A stretch of 64,000 nt of DNA from an uncultured Eubacteriales bacterium (GTDB taxonomy: Bacteria > Bacillota > Clostridia > Oscillospirales > Oscillospiraceae): contig URCY01000001.1 of the NCBI GenBank assembly GCA_900546415.1, positions 1 to 64,000 of the forward strand, read 5' to 3'. Shown here in pieces: positions 33,957-44,643 of the stretch (its first letter is position 1; every line of letters begins with the position of its first letter). The position numbers and the translations under genes were made by a program. The notes beneath the pieces are model-generated. The model made no database searches and was not told the origin of the DNA. It was given only the letters and a program-made list of their open reading frames with translations.

Positions 33957-34043
33957 TTATTGGAACGGGGACACGCAGCAACGGATGCGCGTCCGATTCG
34001 GACATCGGCCTACCGGTATGCCGCTACTACTCCCAGCATCCAT
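33957..34043 (-). CDS. Candidate 28-codon leader peptide in the mgtE 5' leader
   Basis: Between the mgtE promoter and gene, AGGAGG followed nine bases later by ATG opens a 28-residue frame (start MDAGSSSGIPVGRC, end CCVSPFQ). The start codon sits in the three-base loop of GCATC-ATG-GATGC. The peptide has Pro, Arg and Cys clusters and resembles no known protein. Regulatory leader peptides precede Mg2+ transporter genes in enteric bacteria, so translation of this frame could set leader folding or mgtE translation. Function is purely inferred; the reading frame and ribosome site are directly visible. Confidence 0.45.
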   Translation of the reverse strand: MDAGSSSGIPVGRCPNRTRIRCCVSPFQ

Positions 34044-34096
34044 GATGCGTTCCCTCCTTTGTGCATGCAGTTTTGCGCCTATTGGCACTATTATTT

Positions 34097-34125
34097 ATTC
34101 TATGCCGAAATGCAGGATTTGTCAA
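34097..34125 (-). promoter_or_regulatory. Promoter of mgtE
   Basis: On the minus strand, TTGACA (34125-34120) and TAGAAT (34102-34097) with a 17-bp spacer, giving a leader of about 200 nt. Confidence 0.82.
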
Positions 34126-34277
34126 GGTGTGCAGGGGCAATTTCGGCCGGACTGGAAATTTTGGACAAAGCTTTCGCTGATTCTGCCGAAAAATCTGTTT
34201 AAATTTTGGGAGAATCGACGAAAATCGTGTTCTTGGCGAAAAAGACAACACAACCGCAAAAAACTTGCCGCGAACGG

Positions 34278-34305
34278 TTGCAATTTTTGTGCAAAGTGGT
34301 ATAAT
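34278..34305 (+). promoter_or_regulatory. Promoter of the glycogen operon
   Basis: TTGCAA (34278-34283) and a perfect TATAAT (34300-34305) with a 16-bp spacer. A TTGCA/TGCAA dyad overlaps the -35 box (34278-34294). Confidence 0.75.
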
Positions 34306-34348
34306 AAGGTGGATGAAAGAAACAGAAGATTGGAGGGTACCTAACGAT

Positions 34349-36244
34349 ATGGATTCGTCCCTGCACAACATCCTGCGCAAGTTCTCCGCCGGAGACGAGC
34401 TGCGCGCCTATGCCATTCTCGGCTGCCACCGCGCGCAGTGCGACGGCAAGAACGGCTATATCTTCCGCGTGTGGGCGCCGCACGCGCAGGGCGTCAGCGT
34501 CACCGGAGACTGGAATTTCTGGAACCCGGATGATCTGCCGATGACTTACCTGGAATACGGCGTTTGGGAGGCATTTTCCGTCTATGCCAAGGAGGGCGAC
34601 GCATATAAATTCTGTGTGCGCCGCGCCGACGGCTCAACGGTCTATAAGTCCGATCCTTACGGCTTCCGCACCTGCGCCCTGCCGGATACATCCAACCGCG
34701 TCTGCACGCTCGAGGGCTTCGAGTGGAACGACACGGCCTATCGCCGTCAGCAGGCCAAGCGCCATCTGCTCGACAGTCCGATGAACATCTATGAGATGCA
34801 CTTCGGCTCGTGGAGACGCAAGCCCGACGGCAGCTGCTACCGCTACGACGAGCTGGCCGACGAGCTGATCCCGTATCTGCTGGACATGGGCTACACCCAT
34901 GTGGAGCTGATGCCGATCACCGAATATCCCTACGATCCCTCTTGGGGCTATCAGGTCACGGGCTACTACGCCCCGACCGCGCGCTACGGCTCGCCGCAGC
35001 AGTTCATGACTTTTGTGGATAAGTGCCATCGCGCCGGTATCGGCGTGCTGCTCGACTGGGTTCCGGCGCACTTCCCGAAGGACGAGAACGGTCTTTACGA
35101 ATTCGACGGAACGTGCTGCTATGAGCTGTCCGACCCGATGATGAACGAGCACCCCGACTGGTCGACGCGCATTTTCGACTTCGGCAAGGGCGAGGTGCAG
35201 TCCTTCCTGATCTCCAACGCGGTCTACTGGCTCGAGCAATATCATGTCGACGGCCTGCGGGTCGACGCCGTGGCGTCCATGCTCTATCTGGACTACGGCC
35301 GCCGCGACTTCCGCCCGAATAAATTCGGCGGGCGCGAAAATCTCGAGGCCATTGCCTTCCTGCGCAAGCTGAACCGCGCGGTGTTCTCCGTGCGGCGCAA
35401 CGCCATCACGGCGGCGGAGGAATCCACGGCCTTCCCAATGGTCACCAAGCCCGATTACGACGGCGGCCTCGGCTTCCTCTTCAAATGGAACATGGGCTGG
35501 ATGAACGACATGCTGCAATATATGTCGCTCGACCCGCTCTGGCGCAAGGGCAGCCACAACGACCTGACCTTCTCGATGACCTACGCCTATTCCGAGAACT
35601 TTATCCTGCCGCTGTCGCACGACGAGGTCGTGCACGGCAAGGGCTCGCTCATCAACAAAATGCCCGGCGAATACGACGCAAAGTTCCAGAATCTGCGCGC
35701 GTTTTACGGCTTCATGATGGCGCATCCCGGCAAGAAGCTCAGCTTCATGGGAAATGAATTCGCGCAGTTCATCGAATGGCGGCACTATGAGCAGCTGGAA
35801 TGGATGCTGCTCGACTACGACCGCCACCGCCAGATGCACGATTGGGTGCGCGACCTGAACCACTTCTATCTCGACCACAGCTGCATGTGGAACAACGATT
35901 CCGACTGGAACGGCTTCCGCTGGATCTCCGCCGACGACAACGCCAACAGCGTCGTGGCCTTCCGACGCATCGACCGGCGCGGCCGCGAGCTGATCTGCAT
36001 CTGCAACTTCTGCCCGGTGCTCCGCGAGCATTACCGTCTCGGTCTGCCGAAGCCCGGCCAGTATGAGCCGGTGCTCAGCAGCGACGACCTGAAATACGGC
36101 GGCGGCGGGACGGAGCTGCTGACGGTCACGGCCGAGCGCGAGCCGATGCACGGTCTGCAATATTCCGGCGAATTCACCTTAGCCCCGCTCTCGGCGATGT
36201 TCTATCAGCGCAAGACGACCCCGCGTGCCAAGCGCAAGGGATGA
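34349..36244 (+). CDS. glgB: 1,4-alpha-glucan branching enzyme
   Basis: A 631-residue GH13 enzyme that moves alpha-1,4 chains to form alpha-1,6 branches in glycogen. A CBM48 domain (about 30-130) precedes the barrel. Family motifs: DWVPAHFP, the nucleophile region GLRVDAVASM, catalytic Glu in ITAAEEST and PLSHDEVVHG. The longer N-terminal extension of some GlgB proteins is missing. The transcript start predicted from the promoter lies near 34312, so the ATG at 34349 with GGAGGG upstream is preferred over earlier in-frame starts. First gene of glgB-C-D-A-P plus a GH13 gene. Confidence 0.96.
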   Translation: MDSSLHNILRKFSAGDELRAYAILGCHRAQCDGKNGYIFRVWAPHAQGVSVTGDWNFWNPDDLPMTYLEYGVWEAFSVYAKEGDAYKFCVRRADGSTVYKSDPYGFRTCALPDTSNRVCTLEGFEWNDTAYRRQQAKRHLLDSPMNIYEMHFGSWRRKPDGSCYRYDELADELIPYLLDMGYTHVELMPITEYPYDPSWGYQVTGYYAPTARYGSPQQFMTFVDKCHRAGIGVLLDWVPAHFPKDENGLYEFDGTCCYELSDPMMNEHPDWSTRIFDFGKGEVQSFLISNAVYWLEQYHVDGLRVDAVASMLYLDYGRRDFRPNKFGGRENLEAIAFLRKLNRAVFSVRRNAITAAEESTAFPMVTKPDYDGGLGFLFKWNMGWMNDMLQYMSLDPLWRKGSHNDLTFSMTYAYSENFILPLSHDEVVHGKGSLINKMPGEYDAKFQNLRAFYGFMMAHPGKKLSFMGNEFAQFIEWRHYEQLEWMLLDYDRHRQMHDWVRDLNHFYLDHSCMWNNDSDWNGFRWISADDNANSVVAFRRIDRRGRELICICNFCPVLREHYRLGLPKPGQYEPVLSSDDLKYGGGGTELLTVTAEREPMHGLQYSGEFTLAPLSAMFYQRKTTPRAKRKG

Positions 36245-36276
36245 TTCCCGAACAATTTTAATAAGGAGAGAGGAAC

Positions 36277-37464
<1,188 letters not shown>

Positions 37465-37487
37465 ATAAGAAGGGGAGGACGACAGCT

Positions 37488-38606
37488 ATGAGCACAATGG
37501 GTCTCATTTTTGCGAATATCTATGACAGCTCCCTCGGTGAGCTGACCAACAAGCGCACAATGGCCTCGCTGCCCTATGCGGGGCGCTATCGCCAGATCGA
37601 CTTTCCGCTTTCCAACATGACCAATGCCGGCATCCGCCACATCGGCATCATCACCAAATATAACTATCAGTCGCTGATGAACCATATCAGCTCCGGTCAG
37701 GAGTGGGATCTCGATCTCGGCGAAGGCGGTCTGGAGTTCCTGACGCCCTATGCCATGGGGCATAACGGCTCCTACCGCGGCAAGCTCGAGGCGATCGACT
37801 CGGCCAGCGACGTCCTGAGAAACTCCAAGGAGGACTATGTTGTCCTGTCCGACAGCGGCGTCATCTGCGCGATGGACTTCAACGAGATCGTGCGCAGACA
37901 CGTCGAGTCCGGCGCGGACGTCTCCGTGATCGTTAAGAAGGGCGTCTGCAACGGGGAGAAGCAGCTCGACATGGCCGTCAAGATCGACGAGGACGGGACG
38001 GTCACGGACATCGCCTGCGACTATCGCGCCGAGAGCGGCTATCTTGCTTCAATGGGCATCTTCGTCATCAGCCGCGAGCTGCTGATCCGTGAGGCGACCA
38101 ACGCCGTGGCGCATAACCGCTATCATTTCGAGCGCGATCTCGTGATGCACGGCTTCGCCGAGACGGGCATGAAAATCAAGGCGCACATCTTTGAGGGCGT
38201 GGCGCTCTTCAACGAAAGCCCGACCGAATTCTTCCGCAACAATCTGGCGCTGCTCGATCCGCAGATCCGCCACGGCCTGTTCGGCCGCCCGAATCTGACG
38301 ATCTATACCCGCGTGCGCGACGAGGTCCCGGCCTATTACGGCGCGCATTCCGAGATCGACGACTGCATCGTCGCCGACGGCTGCAAGCTCGAGGGCAATG
38401 CGGATCATTCCGTGCTTTTCCGCGGCGTGCAGCTCTGCAAGAATGCCAACGTGAAAAACTGCGTCATTTTGCAGGACTGCGTGATCGGCGAGGGCGTCGA
38501 GCTGGAATATGTCATTCTGGATAAAGAGGTCGTGATCCACGCGGGCGGTGTCTTCCGCGGCACGCCCAACCACCCGATGATCTTCAAAAAAGGAGAGATC
38601 GTATGA
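37488..38606 (+). CDS. glgD: Glucose-1-phosphate adenylyltransferase regulatory subunit GlgD
   Basis: A 372-residue GlgC paralogue. The N-terminal loop is changed to LIFANIYDSSLGELT, so the GGxGxR motif needed for catalysis is lost, while the RYRQIDFPLSNM region and the C-terminal beta-helix remain. GlgD alone is nearly inactive in known cases and activates GlgC in the heteromer. It overlaps glgA by four bases (ATGA). Confidence 0.96.
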   Translation: MSTMGLIFANIYDSSLGELTNKRTMASLPYAGRYRQIDFPLSNMTNAGIRHIGIITKYNYQSLMNHISSGQEWDLDLGEGGLEFLTPYAMGHNGSYRGKLEAIDSASDVLRNSKEDYVVLSDSGVICAMDFNEIVRRHVESGADVSVIVKKGVCNGEKQLDMAVKIDEDGTVTDIACDYRAESGYLASMGIFVISRELLIREATNAVAHNRYHFERDLVMHGFAETGMKIKAHIFEGVALFNESPTEFFRNNLALLDPQIRHGLFGRPNLTIYTRVRDEVPAYYGAHSEIDDCIVADGCKLEGNADHSVLFRGVQLCKNANVKNCVILQDCVIGEGVELEYVILDKEVVIHAGGVFRGTPNHPMIFKKGEIV

Positions 38607-40033
38607 GAATCGCAATGCTCGCCTCGGAGGCGGCACCTTATGTCAAGACCGGCGGCCTCGGCGACGTGATGCAGGCGCTGCCTGCGGAGCTGGCCAAGCT
38701 GCCCGGCAACGAGCTTGCGCTCTTCCTGCCGTATTACAAGCGCGTCAAGGAGAATCCGAACGTCGCGGTCGATTACGTCGGCTCGTTCCACATGGAGCTG
38801 GCGTGGCGCGACTGCTACGTCGGTATCATGAAGCTGCGCACCGGCAGCGACGGGCTGAACGTCTATTTCATTGACAACAACGACTATTTCGGCAACCGCT
38901 GGACGGTCTACGGCGACTTTGACGACGGCGAGCGCTTTGCCTATTTCTGCAAGGCGGCCATGGCGGCGATGTACTTCCTCGATTTCAAGCCCGACATCCT
39001 GCACTGCCACGACTGGCAGAGCGCCATGGGCGTGGTCTACTGCCGCGCGCTTTATAACCAGTGGTGCCCTTATGTCAAGACGGTTTTCACGATCCACAAC
39101 GTGGAATATCAGGGCTGGGCGGAATCGTCCTTCTTCGACAACACCCTCGGCCTGCCCGAGGAATACCGCGGCCGCATGACCTTCGACGGCGCGATCAACA
39201 TGATGAAGGGCGCGATCGTCACGGCCGACATCGTCACGACCGTCTCGCAGACCTATGCCAACGAGCTGCGCTATCCGTATTACGCCCACAGACTCGACGG
39301 CGTGCTGCGCGAGGCGTGGGTCTGGGGCATCACGAACGGCATCGACACGAATGTCTTCAACCCCGAGACCGATCCGGCGCTCGCGCACCATTACAGCGCG
39401 GACAACATGCTCGGAAAATGGGAAAATAAGAAGGAGCTGCGCGGCGAGCTGGGTCTGCGCACCGATACCGACGCGCCGATCCTTGCAATGGTCACGCGCC
39501 TCGCCGGTCACAAGGGCATTGACCTGCTCTGCTACATTGCACGGCGTCTGCTCGAGCACGAGGTGCAGCTGGTCATCGTCGGCACGGGCGAGAAGCAGTA
39601 TGAATATGCCCTGAGCGCGCTGGCGCGGGATTATCCCGGCAAGGTGTCGGTCAATCTGCGCTTCGATCCGGCGTTTGCCTCGCGCGTCTATGCCGGCTCG
39701 GATATTTATCTGATGCCGTCGAAGTCCGAGCCGTGCGGCCTGTCACAGCTCATCGCGATGCACTACGGCACGGTTCCCGTCGTCGCCTCGACCGGCGGCC
39801 TGCGCGACACCGTCCCGCCGTATAACCACGAGAATGAGGAGGGCAGAGGCTTCACCTTCCAGTCCTACAACGCCGACGATTTCCTCGGCGCGATCGACCG
39901 CGCCATCGGGCTGTATTTCGGCAACCGCGACAAGTGGAACCGGCTTGCGCAGAACGATATGCGCTGCGACGTGAGCTGGAGACTCCCGGCGCAGGAATAT
40001 CAGCGGCTCTACCACGAGGTCCGCGCAAAATAA
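38603..40033 (+). CDS. glgA: Glycogen synthase
   Basis: A 476-residue GT5 glycosyltransferase extending alpha-1,4-glucan from ADP-glucose. The N-terminal donor loop is KTGGLGDV (about 14-21), HCHDWQSA lies near 134 and the C-terminal GT1-type domain has the PSKSEPCGLSQ catalytic region. Length is normal. Translation is coupled to glgD; 51 bp separate it from glgP. Confidence 0.97.
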   Translation: MRIAMLASEAAPYVKTGGLGDVMQALPAELAKLPGNELALFLPYYKRVKENPNVAVDYVGSFHMELAWRDCYVGIMKLRTGSDGLNVYFIDNNDYFGNRWTVYGDFDDGERFAYFCKAAMAAMYFLDFKPDILHCHDWQSAMGVVYCRALYNQWCPYVKTVFTIHNVEYQGWAESSFFDNTLGLPEEYRGRMTFDGAINMMKGAIVTADIVTTVSQTYANELRYPYYAHRLDGVLREAWVWGITNGIDTNVFNPETDPALAHHYSADNMLGKWENKKELRGELGLRTDTDAPILAMVTRLAGHKGIDLLCYIARRLLEHEVQLVIVGTGEKQYEYALSALARDYPGKVSVNLRFDPAFASRVYAGSDIYLMPSKSEPCGLSQLIAMHYGTVPVVASTGGLRDTVPPYNHENEEGRGFTFQSYNADDFLGAIDRAIGLYFGNRDKWNRLAQNDMRCDVSWRLPAQEYQRLYHEVRAK

Positions 40034-40084
40034 AGAAAAACACATATACTATATAAAAAGATTAATCAAACACTAGGAGGCCCC

Positions 40085-42511
40085 ATGAAAACACCCAAGC
40101 AAACCAAACTGAACACCACCGAGCCCAAGCGCGAGCTGAACGAGTCTGTGCGCCGCCTTTTCGGCTGTGAGCTGGAGGTCGCTACGGAGAAGCAGGTCTA
40201 CCGCGCGCTGTGCACGCTCGTGCGCGAAAAGCTGACCGAGCAGAACCGCCTCTTCAACCGTGACAACGCGGCCAAGGAGCGCAAGGAAGTCTATTATATG
40301 TCCATGGAATTCCTTGTCGGCACGAGCCTGCATAACAATCTGTTCAATCTCGGCATTGAGGAGCAGTACCGCGAGGCGCTGCACGAGGTCGGCTTCGATC
40401 TTGACGCGCTTTATAAAATGGAGCCGGACGCCGGCCTCGGCAACGGCGGCCTCGGCCGTCTTGCCTCGTGCTATATGGACGCGGCGACCGGCATGGCGCT
40501 GCCCGTGACCGGTTATTCCATCCGCTATGAGTTCGGCATTTTCCGCCAGAAGATCGTCGACGGCTGGCAGATGGAATTCCCCGACACATGGCTCGACATG
40601 GGCGACGTCTGGCTGCGCACGCGCGAGGACGACGCCGTCGAGGTCAAGTTCGGCGGCGAGGTGCGCGAGTGGGTCGACGAGATGGGTCGCTTCAAGGTCG
40701 CGCAGGTCGGCTATAACTCCGTTATTGCCGTGCCGCACGATATGTTCATCTCCGGCTATGGCAGCAAGGCGTCCAACCGCCTGATTCTCTGGAGCGCCAA
40801 GCTGCCGCAGAGCTTCGATATGGCCGCGTTCTCCCGCGGCGATTATGTCCGCGCGCTCGAGCGCAACGCCATGGCAGAGACGATCTCCAAGGTGCTCTAC
40901 CCGGCCGACGACCACATTCAGGGCAAGCGTCTGCGCCTGAAGCAGCAGTATCTGCTGGTTTCGGCCTCTCTGCAATCCATCCTCAAGCGCCACTATAAAA
41001 AATATCGCACCTATGAAAATCTGGCCGACAAGGTCGCCATCCATATCAACGACACCCACCCGGCGCTCTGCGTGCCGGAGCTGATGCGTCTGCTGATCGA
41101 CGAGCATGACTTCTCTTGGGACGCCGCGTGGGACATCTGCTGCCGCACCCTGTCCTACACGAACCACACCGTCATGAGCGAGGCGCTCGAGCGCTGGAAC
41201 GTCGACCTGTTCCGCGAGCAGCTTCCGCGCGTGTACTCCATCTGCGTGGAGATCAACCGCCGCCTGATCGACCAGCTCAGCCGCGACTACCCGAACGACT
41301 GGGGCAAGATCAACTATATGGCCGTCATTGCCAACAACGAGATCCGCATGGCGAACCTCTGCCTGGCCTGCTGCCACAAGATCAACGGCGTCAGCAAGCT
41401 GCACACCGAGATCCTCCGCAACGGCATCTTCCGCGACTACTGCAACCTCACGCCCGACCGCTTCATCAATGTTACCAACGGCATCGCCTATCGCCGCTGG
41501 CTGGCGCAGTCCAATCCGCTGCTGACCGAGTACCTCAAGACCCTCATCGGCGACGGCTTCCTGCGCGACGCCAACGAGCTGGAGAAGCTCATGGCCTACC
41601 GCAATAACGAGGAAGTGCTCGAGAACCTCATGGCCATCAAGCGCAAGAACAAGGAGCGCCTTGCCGCGCTGATCGCCGACCGCAACGGCGTCCGCGTCGA
41701 TCCGGATTCGATCTTCGACATCCAGATCAAGCGCCTACACGAGTACAAGCGCCAGCTGCTCAATGTGCTGCACATCCTCTATCAGTATTGCCAGCTCAAG
41801 GATCACCCCGACATGCCGTTCGTGCCGCACACCTATATCTTCGCGGCCAAGGCCTCCGCGGGCTATATCCGCGCCAAGCAGACCATCAGCCTGATCGTCG
41901 CGGCCTCCAAGCTCATCAACAACGACCCCGACGTCCGCAACAAGCTGAAGGTCGTCTTCATTGAGGATTACAAGGTCTCGCTGGCCGAGATCATCATCCC
42001 GGCCGCCGATATTTCCGAGCAGATCTCCGTCGCGGGCAAGGAGGCCTCCGGCACGGGCAACATGAAGCTGATGATCAACGGCGCTGTGACCCTCGGCACG
42101 CTCGACGGCGCGAACGTCGAGATCCACGAGCAGGTCGGTGACGAGAACATCTTCCTCTTCGGCCTGAAGGCCAACGAGGTCGACGAGCTTTGGCAGAAGG
42201 GCTATAACCCCAACGACTTTATGACGCCCGAGCTTCAGCGCGTGTTCGATATGCTCACGAGCGGCGTGCTCGGCCAGCACTACGACGATCTGGTCGCCAG
42301 CCTGCTGACCAACCGCTTCGGCGTGGCCGATCCGTATATGACCGTGGCCGATTTCAACGATTATTGCCGCGAGCAGGAGGTCGTCGCAAAGACCTACACC
42401 GATCGCCGCAAATTCGCCGAAATGTCGCTGGTCAACATTGCCAAGGCCGGCATCTTCTCCTCGGACCGCTCCGTCCGCGAATACGCCGACAAGATCTGGG
42501 ATCTGAAGTAA
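40085..42511 (+). CDS. glgP: Glycogen/starch phosphorylase
   Basis: An 808-residue GT35 enzyme that releases glucose 1-phosphate from glycogen. Recognisable blocks are EFLVGTSLHNN, GLGNGGLGRLASC, HINDTHPAL and the pyridoxal-phosphate lysine region EASGTGNMKLMINGA. AGGAGG precedes the ATG. Having synthesis and breakdown genes on one transcript is common in clostridia, so control is mainly at enzyme level. Confidence 0.97.
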   Translation: MKTPKQTKLNTTEPKRELNESVRRLFGCELEVATEKQVYRALCTLVREKLTEQNRLFNRDNAAKERKEVYYMSMEFLVGTSLHNNLFNLGIEEQYREALHEVGFDLDALYKMEPDAGLGNGGLGRLASCYMDAATGMALPVTGYSIRYEFGIFRQKIVDGWQMEFPDTWLDMGDVWLRTREDDAVEVKFGGEVREWVDEMGRFKVAQVGYNSVIAVPHDMFISGYGSKASNRLILWSAKLPQSFDMAAFSRGDYVRALERNAMAETISKVLYPADDHIQGKRLRLKQQYLLVSASLQSILKRHYKKYRTYENLADKVAIHINDTHPALCVPELMRLLIDEHDFSWDAAWDICCRTLSYTNHTVMSEALERWNVDLFREQLPRVYSICVEINRRLIDQLSRDYPNDWGKINYMAVIANNEIRMANLCLACCHKINGVSKLHTEILRNGIFRDYCNLTPDRFINVTNGIAYRRWLAQSNPLLTEYLKTLIGDGFLRDANELEKLMAYRNNEEVLENLMAIKRKNKERLAALIADRNGVRVDPDSIFDIQIKRLHEYKRQLLNVLHILYQYCQLKDHPDMPFVPHTYIFAAKASAGYIRAKQTISLIVAASKLINNDPDVRNKLKVVFIEDYKVSLAEIIIPAADISEQISVAGKEASGTGNMKLMINGAVTLGTLDGANVEIHEQVGDENIFLFGLKANEVDELWQKGYNPNDFMTPELQRVFDMLTSGVLGQHYDDLVASLLTNRFGVADPYMTVADFNDYCREQEVVAKTYTDRRKFAEMSLVNIAKAGIFSSDRSVREYADKIWDLK

Positions 42512-42514
42512 CAC

Positions 42515-44362
42515 ATGGATCGGATCTTATTCAACAGCCGAGATCCGCAGCACAAAACCCCGTTCGGAACCGTCCGAACGGGGGACTGCTGCGTTTTACG
42601 TCTGCTCACGCCGCACGTCAGCGGCGCCACGGGCGTGACCCTGATGCTGGAAGACTGCGACGAGCAGCCCCTGCGTGAGCTGCCCTTCGTGCCGGAGTCC
42701 GAGGACGCCGACGTCCGCTGGTGGCGCTGCGAATTCTCGCTTCCGCGCGGCCTGTATTTTTACTGGTTCCGCGTGGAGAAGGCCGGCGGCTCGTTCCGCC
42801 TGTTCCGGCAGGGGGAGCAGACCAACATGGAGTCCGGCGAGAAGTGGCAGCTCAGCTTCGTGCCCGCTGACCACACGATCCCGGACTTCGCCTGCGGTGC
42901 AGTCATGTATCAGATCATGCCGGACCGCTTCTGGCAGTCCGGTGAATGCGACCTGAGCGAGAAGCTGCGTCCGTTTTCCGTCCACGCGAGCCACGCCGAG
43001 CAGCCGTGCTATACCGCCGACGCCGGGGGCAACTGGTGCGGCGATTTTTACGGCGGCAATCTGCGCGGCATTCAGGAAAAGCTGCCCTATCTGCGGGAGC
43101 TGGGCGTCGGGATACTATATTTAAATCCCGTTTTCATGGCCTATTCCAACCACCGCTACGACACTGCGGATTATAAGCGCGTCGACCCGATGCTCGGCAC
43201 GGAGGACGACTTCCGCGCCCTCTGCGACGCGGCGCACGAAAACGGAATGCGCGTGATCCTGGACGGCGTGTTCTCCCACACCGGCAGCAACAGTGTCTAT
43301 TTTGACGCGAAGCACATCTTCGGCCACGGCGCGGTGTCCGATCCGGCCTCGCCCTACCGCGAGTGGTATCACTTCCGCCATTACCCGGACAGCTACGACT
43401 GCTGGTGGAACATGCCGACTCTGCCGAATGTCGAGGAGCTGACGCCGAGCTATGTCAACTATATCATAGAGGATGAGGATTCCGTGATCGCCCACTGGCT
43501 GCGGCTGGGCGCCGACGGCTACCGGCTCGACGTGGTCGACGAGCTGCCCGACGAATTCGTCGCGAAGCTCAAGCGCAGGATGCGCGCCGTCAAGCCGGAG
43601 TCCATCCTGCTCGGCGAGGTCTGGGAGGATGCGTCGAATAAGCGCGCCTACGGCGTTTCGCGGCGCTATTTTGTCGATGCGGAGCTGGATTCCGTGATGA
43701 ATTACCCATGGCGCAAGGCCATTTTGGCGTTTGCAAAGGGTGAGGACGACGGTACGGGCTTCGGCGAGGCCGTCATGACCATCGCCGAGCATTATCCGCC
43801 GCAGGTGCTCAACAGTGTGATGAACCTGCTCGGAAGCCACGACACGACGCGCCTGCTGACGGAGCTTTCCGGCGTGCAGGCCAACAGCCGGGAGGAGAAA
43901 ACGGCCGTGCGGCTCACGGAGGAGCAGCGCAGACCGGCGATCGAGCGCGAGCGTCTTGCGGCCTTCCTGCAATTCACGCTCCCGGGCATTCCGAGTATTT
44001 ATTACGGAGACGAGGTCGGCATGGAGGGCTTTGACGACCCGTTCTGCCGCGCGTTTTACGATTGGGAGAACGGCGACGAGGCGCTGCGCGCCTACTATCG
44101 CGGCCTGAGCCGCCTGCGCAACGAGTCGGAGGCGCTGCGCCGGGGCACGGTGCGTGTGCTCGAGGCCGGGCGGGGGAGAATTGCCTTCCTGCGCGAGACG
44201 GCGGAGCAAAAAGCGACGGTTTTCGTCAACTGTACCGACAAAAGCTGGCAGCTTCCGGACGGCTATGCCCGCTTCGGCTGCACAATGTGTGTCGACAGGG
44301 AGAAAAATACCTTGCTTCCGGGCGGCTTTTGTGTGCTATTTTCCCAAAAAAGCGCGGAATGA
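42515..44362 (+). CDS. GH13 alpha-glucosidase/neopullulanase-like hydrolase
   Basis: A 615-residue cytosolic glycoside hydrolase with no signal peptide. An N-terminal beta-sandwich (about 15-115) leads into the barrel from YQIMPDRFW. Catalytic residues: Asp in GADGYRLDVVDE, Glu in LLGEVWEDAS, Asp in LLGSHDTTR; a small beta-domain ends the chain. Start is three bases after glgP stop, without a clear ribosome site, so translation is probably coupled. It likely trims branched limit dextrins left by GlgP, taking the place of GlgX or pullulanase. Exact bond specificity is not determinable here. Confidence 0.9.
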   Translation: MDRILFNSRDPQHKTPFGTVRTGDCCVLRLLTPHVSGATGVTLMLEDCDEQPLRELPFVPESEDADVRWWRCEFSLPRGLYFYWFRVEKAGGSFRLFRQGEQTNMESGEKWQLSFVPADHTIPDFACGAVMYQIMPDRFWQSGECDLSEKLRPFSVHASHAEQPCYTADAGGNWCGDFYGGNLRGIQEKLPYLRELGVGILYLNPVFMAYSNHRYDTADYKRVDPMLGTEDDFRALCDAAHENGMRVILDGVFSHTGSNSVYFDAKHIFGHGAVSDPASPYREWYHFRHYPDSYDCWWNMPTLPNVEELTPSYVNYIIEDEDSVIAHWLRLGADGYRLDVVDELPDEFVAKLKRRMRAVKPESILLGEVWEDASNKRAYGVSRRYFVDAELDSVMNYPWRKAILAFAKGEDDGTGFGEAVMTIAEHYPPQVLNSVMNLLGSHDTTRLLTELSGVQANSREEKTAVRLTEEQRRPAIERERLAAFLQFTLPGIPSIYYGDEVGMEGFDDPFCRAFYDWENGDEALRAYYRGLSRLRNESEALRRGTVRVLEAGRGRIAFLRETAEQKATVFVNCTDKSWQLPDGYARFGCTMCVDREKNTLLPGGFCVLFSQKSAE

Positions 44363-44477
44363 CCGGATGCCTTTGCGTCCGCGAAAAACGCTTGTCTTTC
44401 CCGGACGTGCACGGTTTTTAACACTCTAAAGCCGAAAAGTGGCGAAAAACTGGCAATAATTGTATGAATATGCAAGA

Positions 44478-44518
44478 AACGGCGGCTGTTTTCCAGCGGG
44501 GAAGACAGCCGTTGTTTT
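44478..44518 (+). terminator. Terminator of the glycogen operon
   Basis: CGGCTGTTTTCC pairs with GGGAAGACAGCCG around AGCG, followed by TTGTTTTCT. Confidence 0.78.
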
Positions 44519-44563
44519 CTGCAAAATCCATGGATTCCGACCGCTTTTTGCTGCGTTTTTGTG

Positions 44564-44592
44564 TTGACAATTTTCAATCAGTATGCTATAAT
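44564..44592 (+). promoter_or_regulatory. Full-consensus sigmaA promoter
   Basis: TTGACA (44564-44569), 17 bp, TATAAT (44587-44592), with a TATG just before the -10. It drives the orphan membrane protein gene and perhaps the peptide importer behind it. Confidence 0.85.
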
Positions 44593-44643
44593 TCAGAAAA
44601 CTAAAAAGGGCAATAGTTTGATGAAAACACGGGGGTTCAATGC

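Noticed and set aside
33894..34090. M-box (ykoK) Mg2+ riboswitch upstream of mgtE
   Set aside because: The length fits, but the conserved GTTAGGTGAGG and GCTGCTGCCC-type segments are absent.
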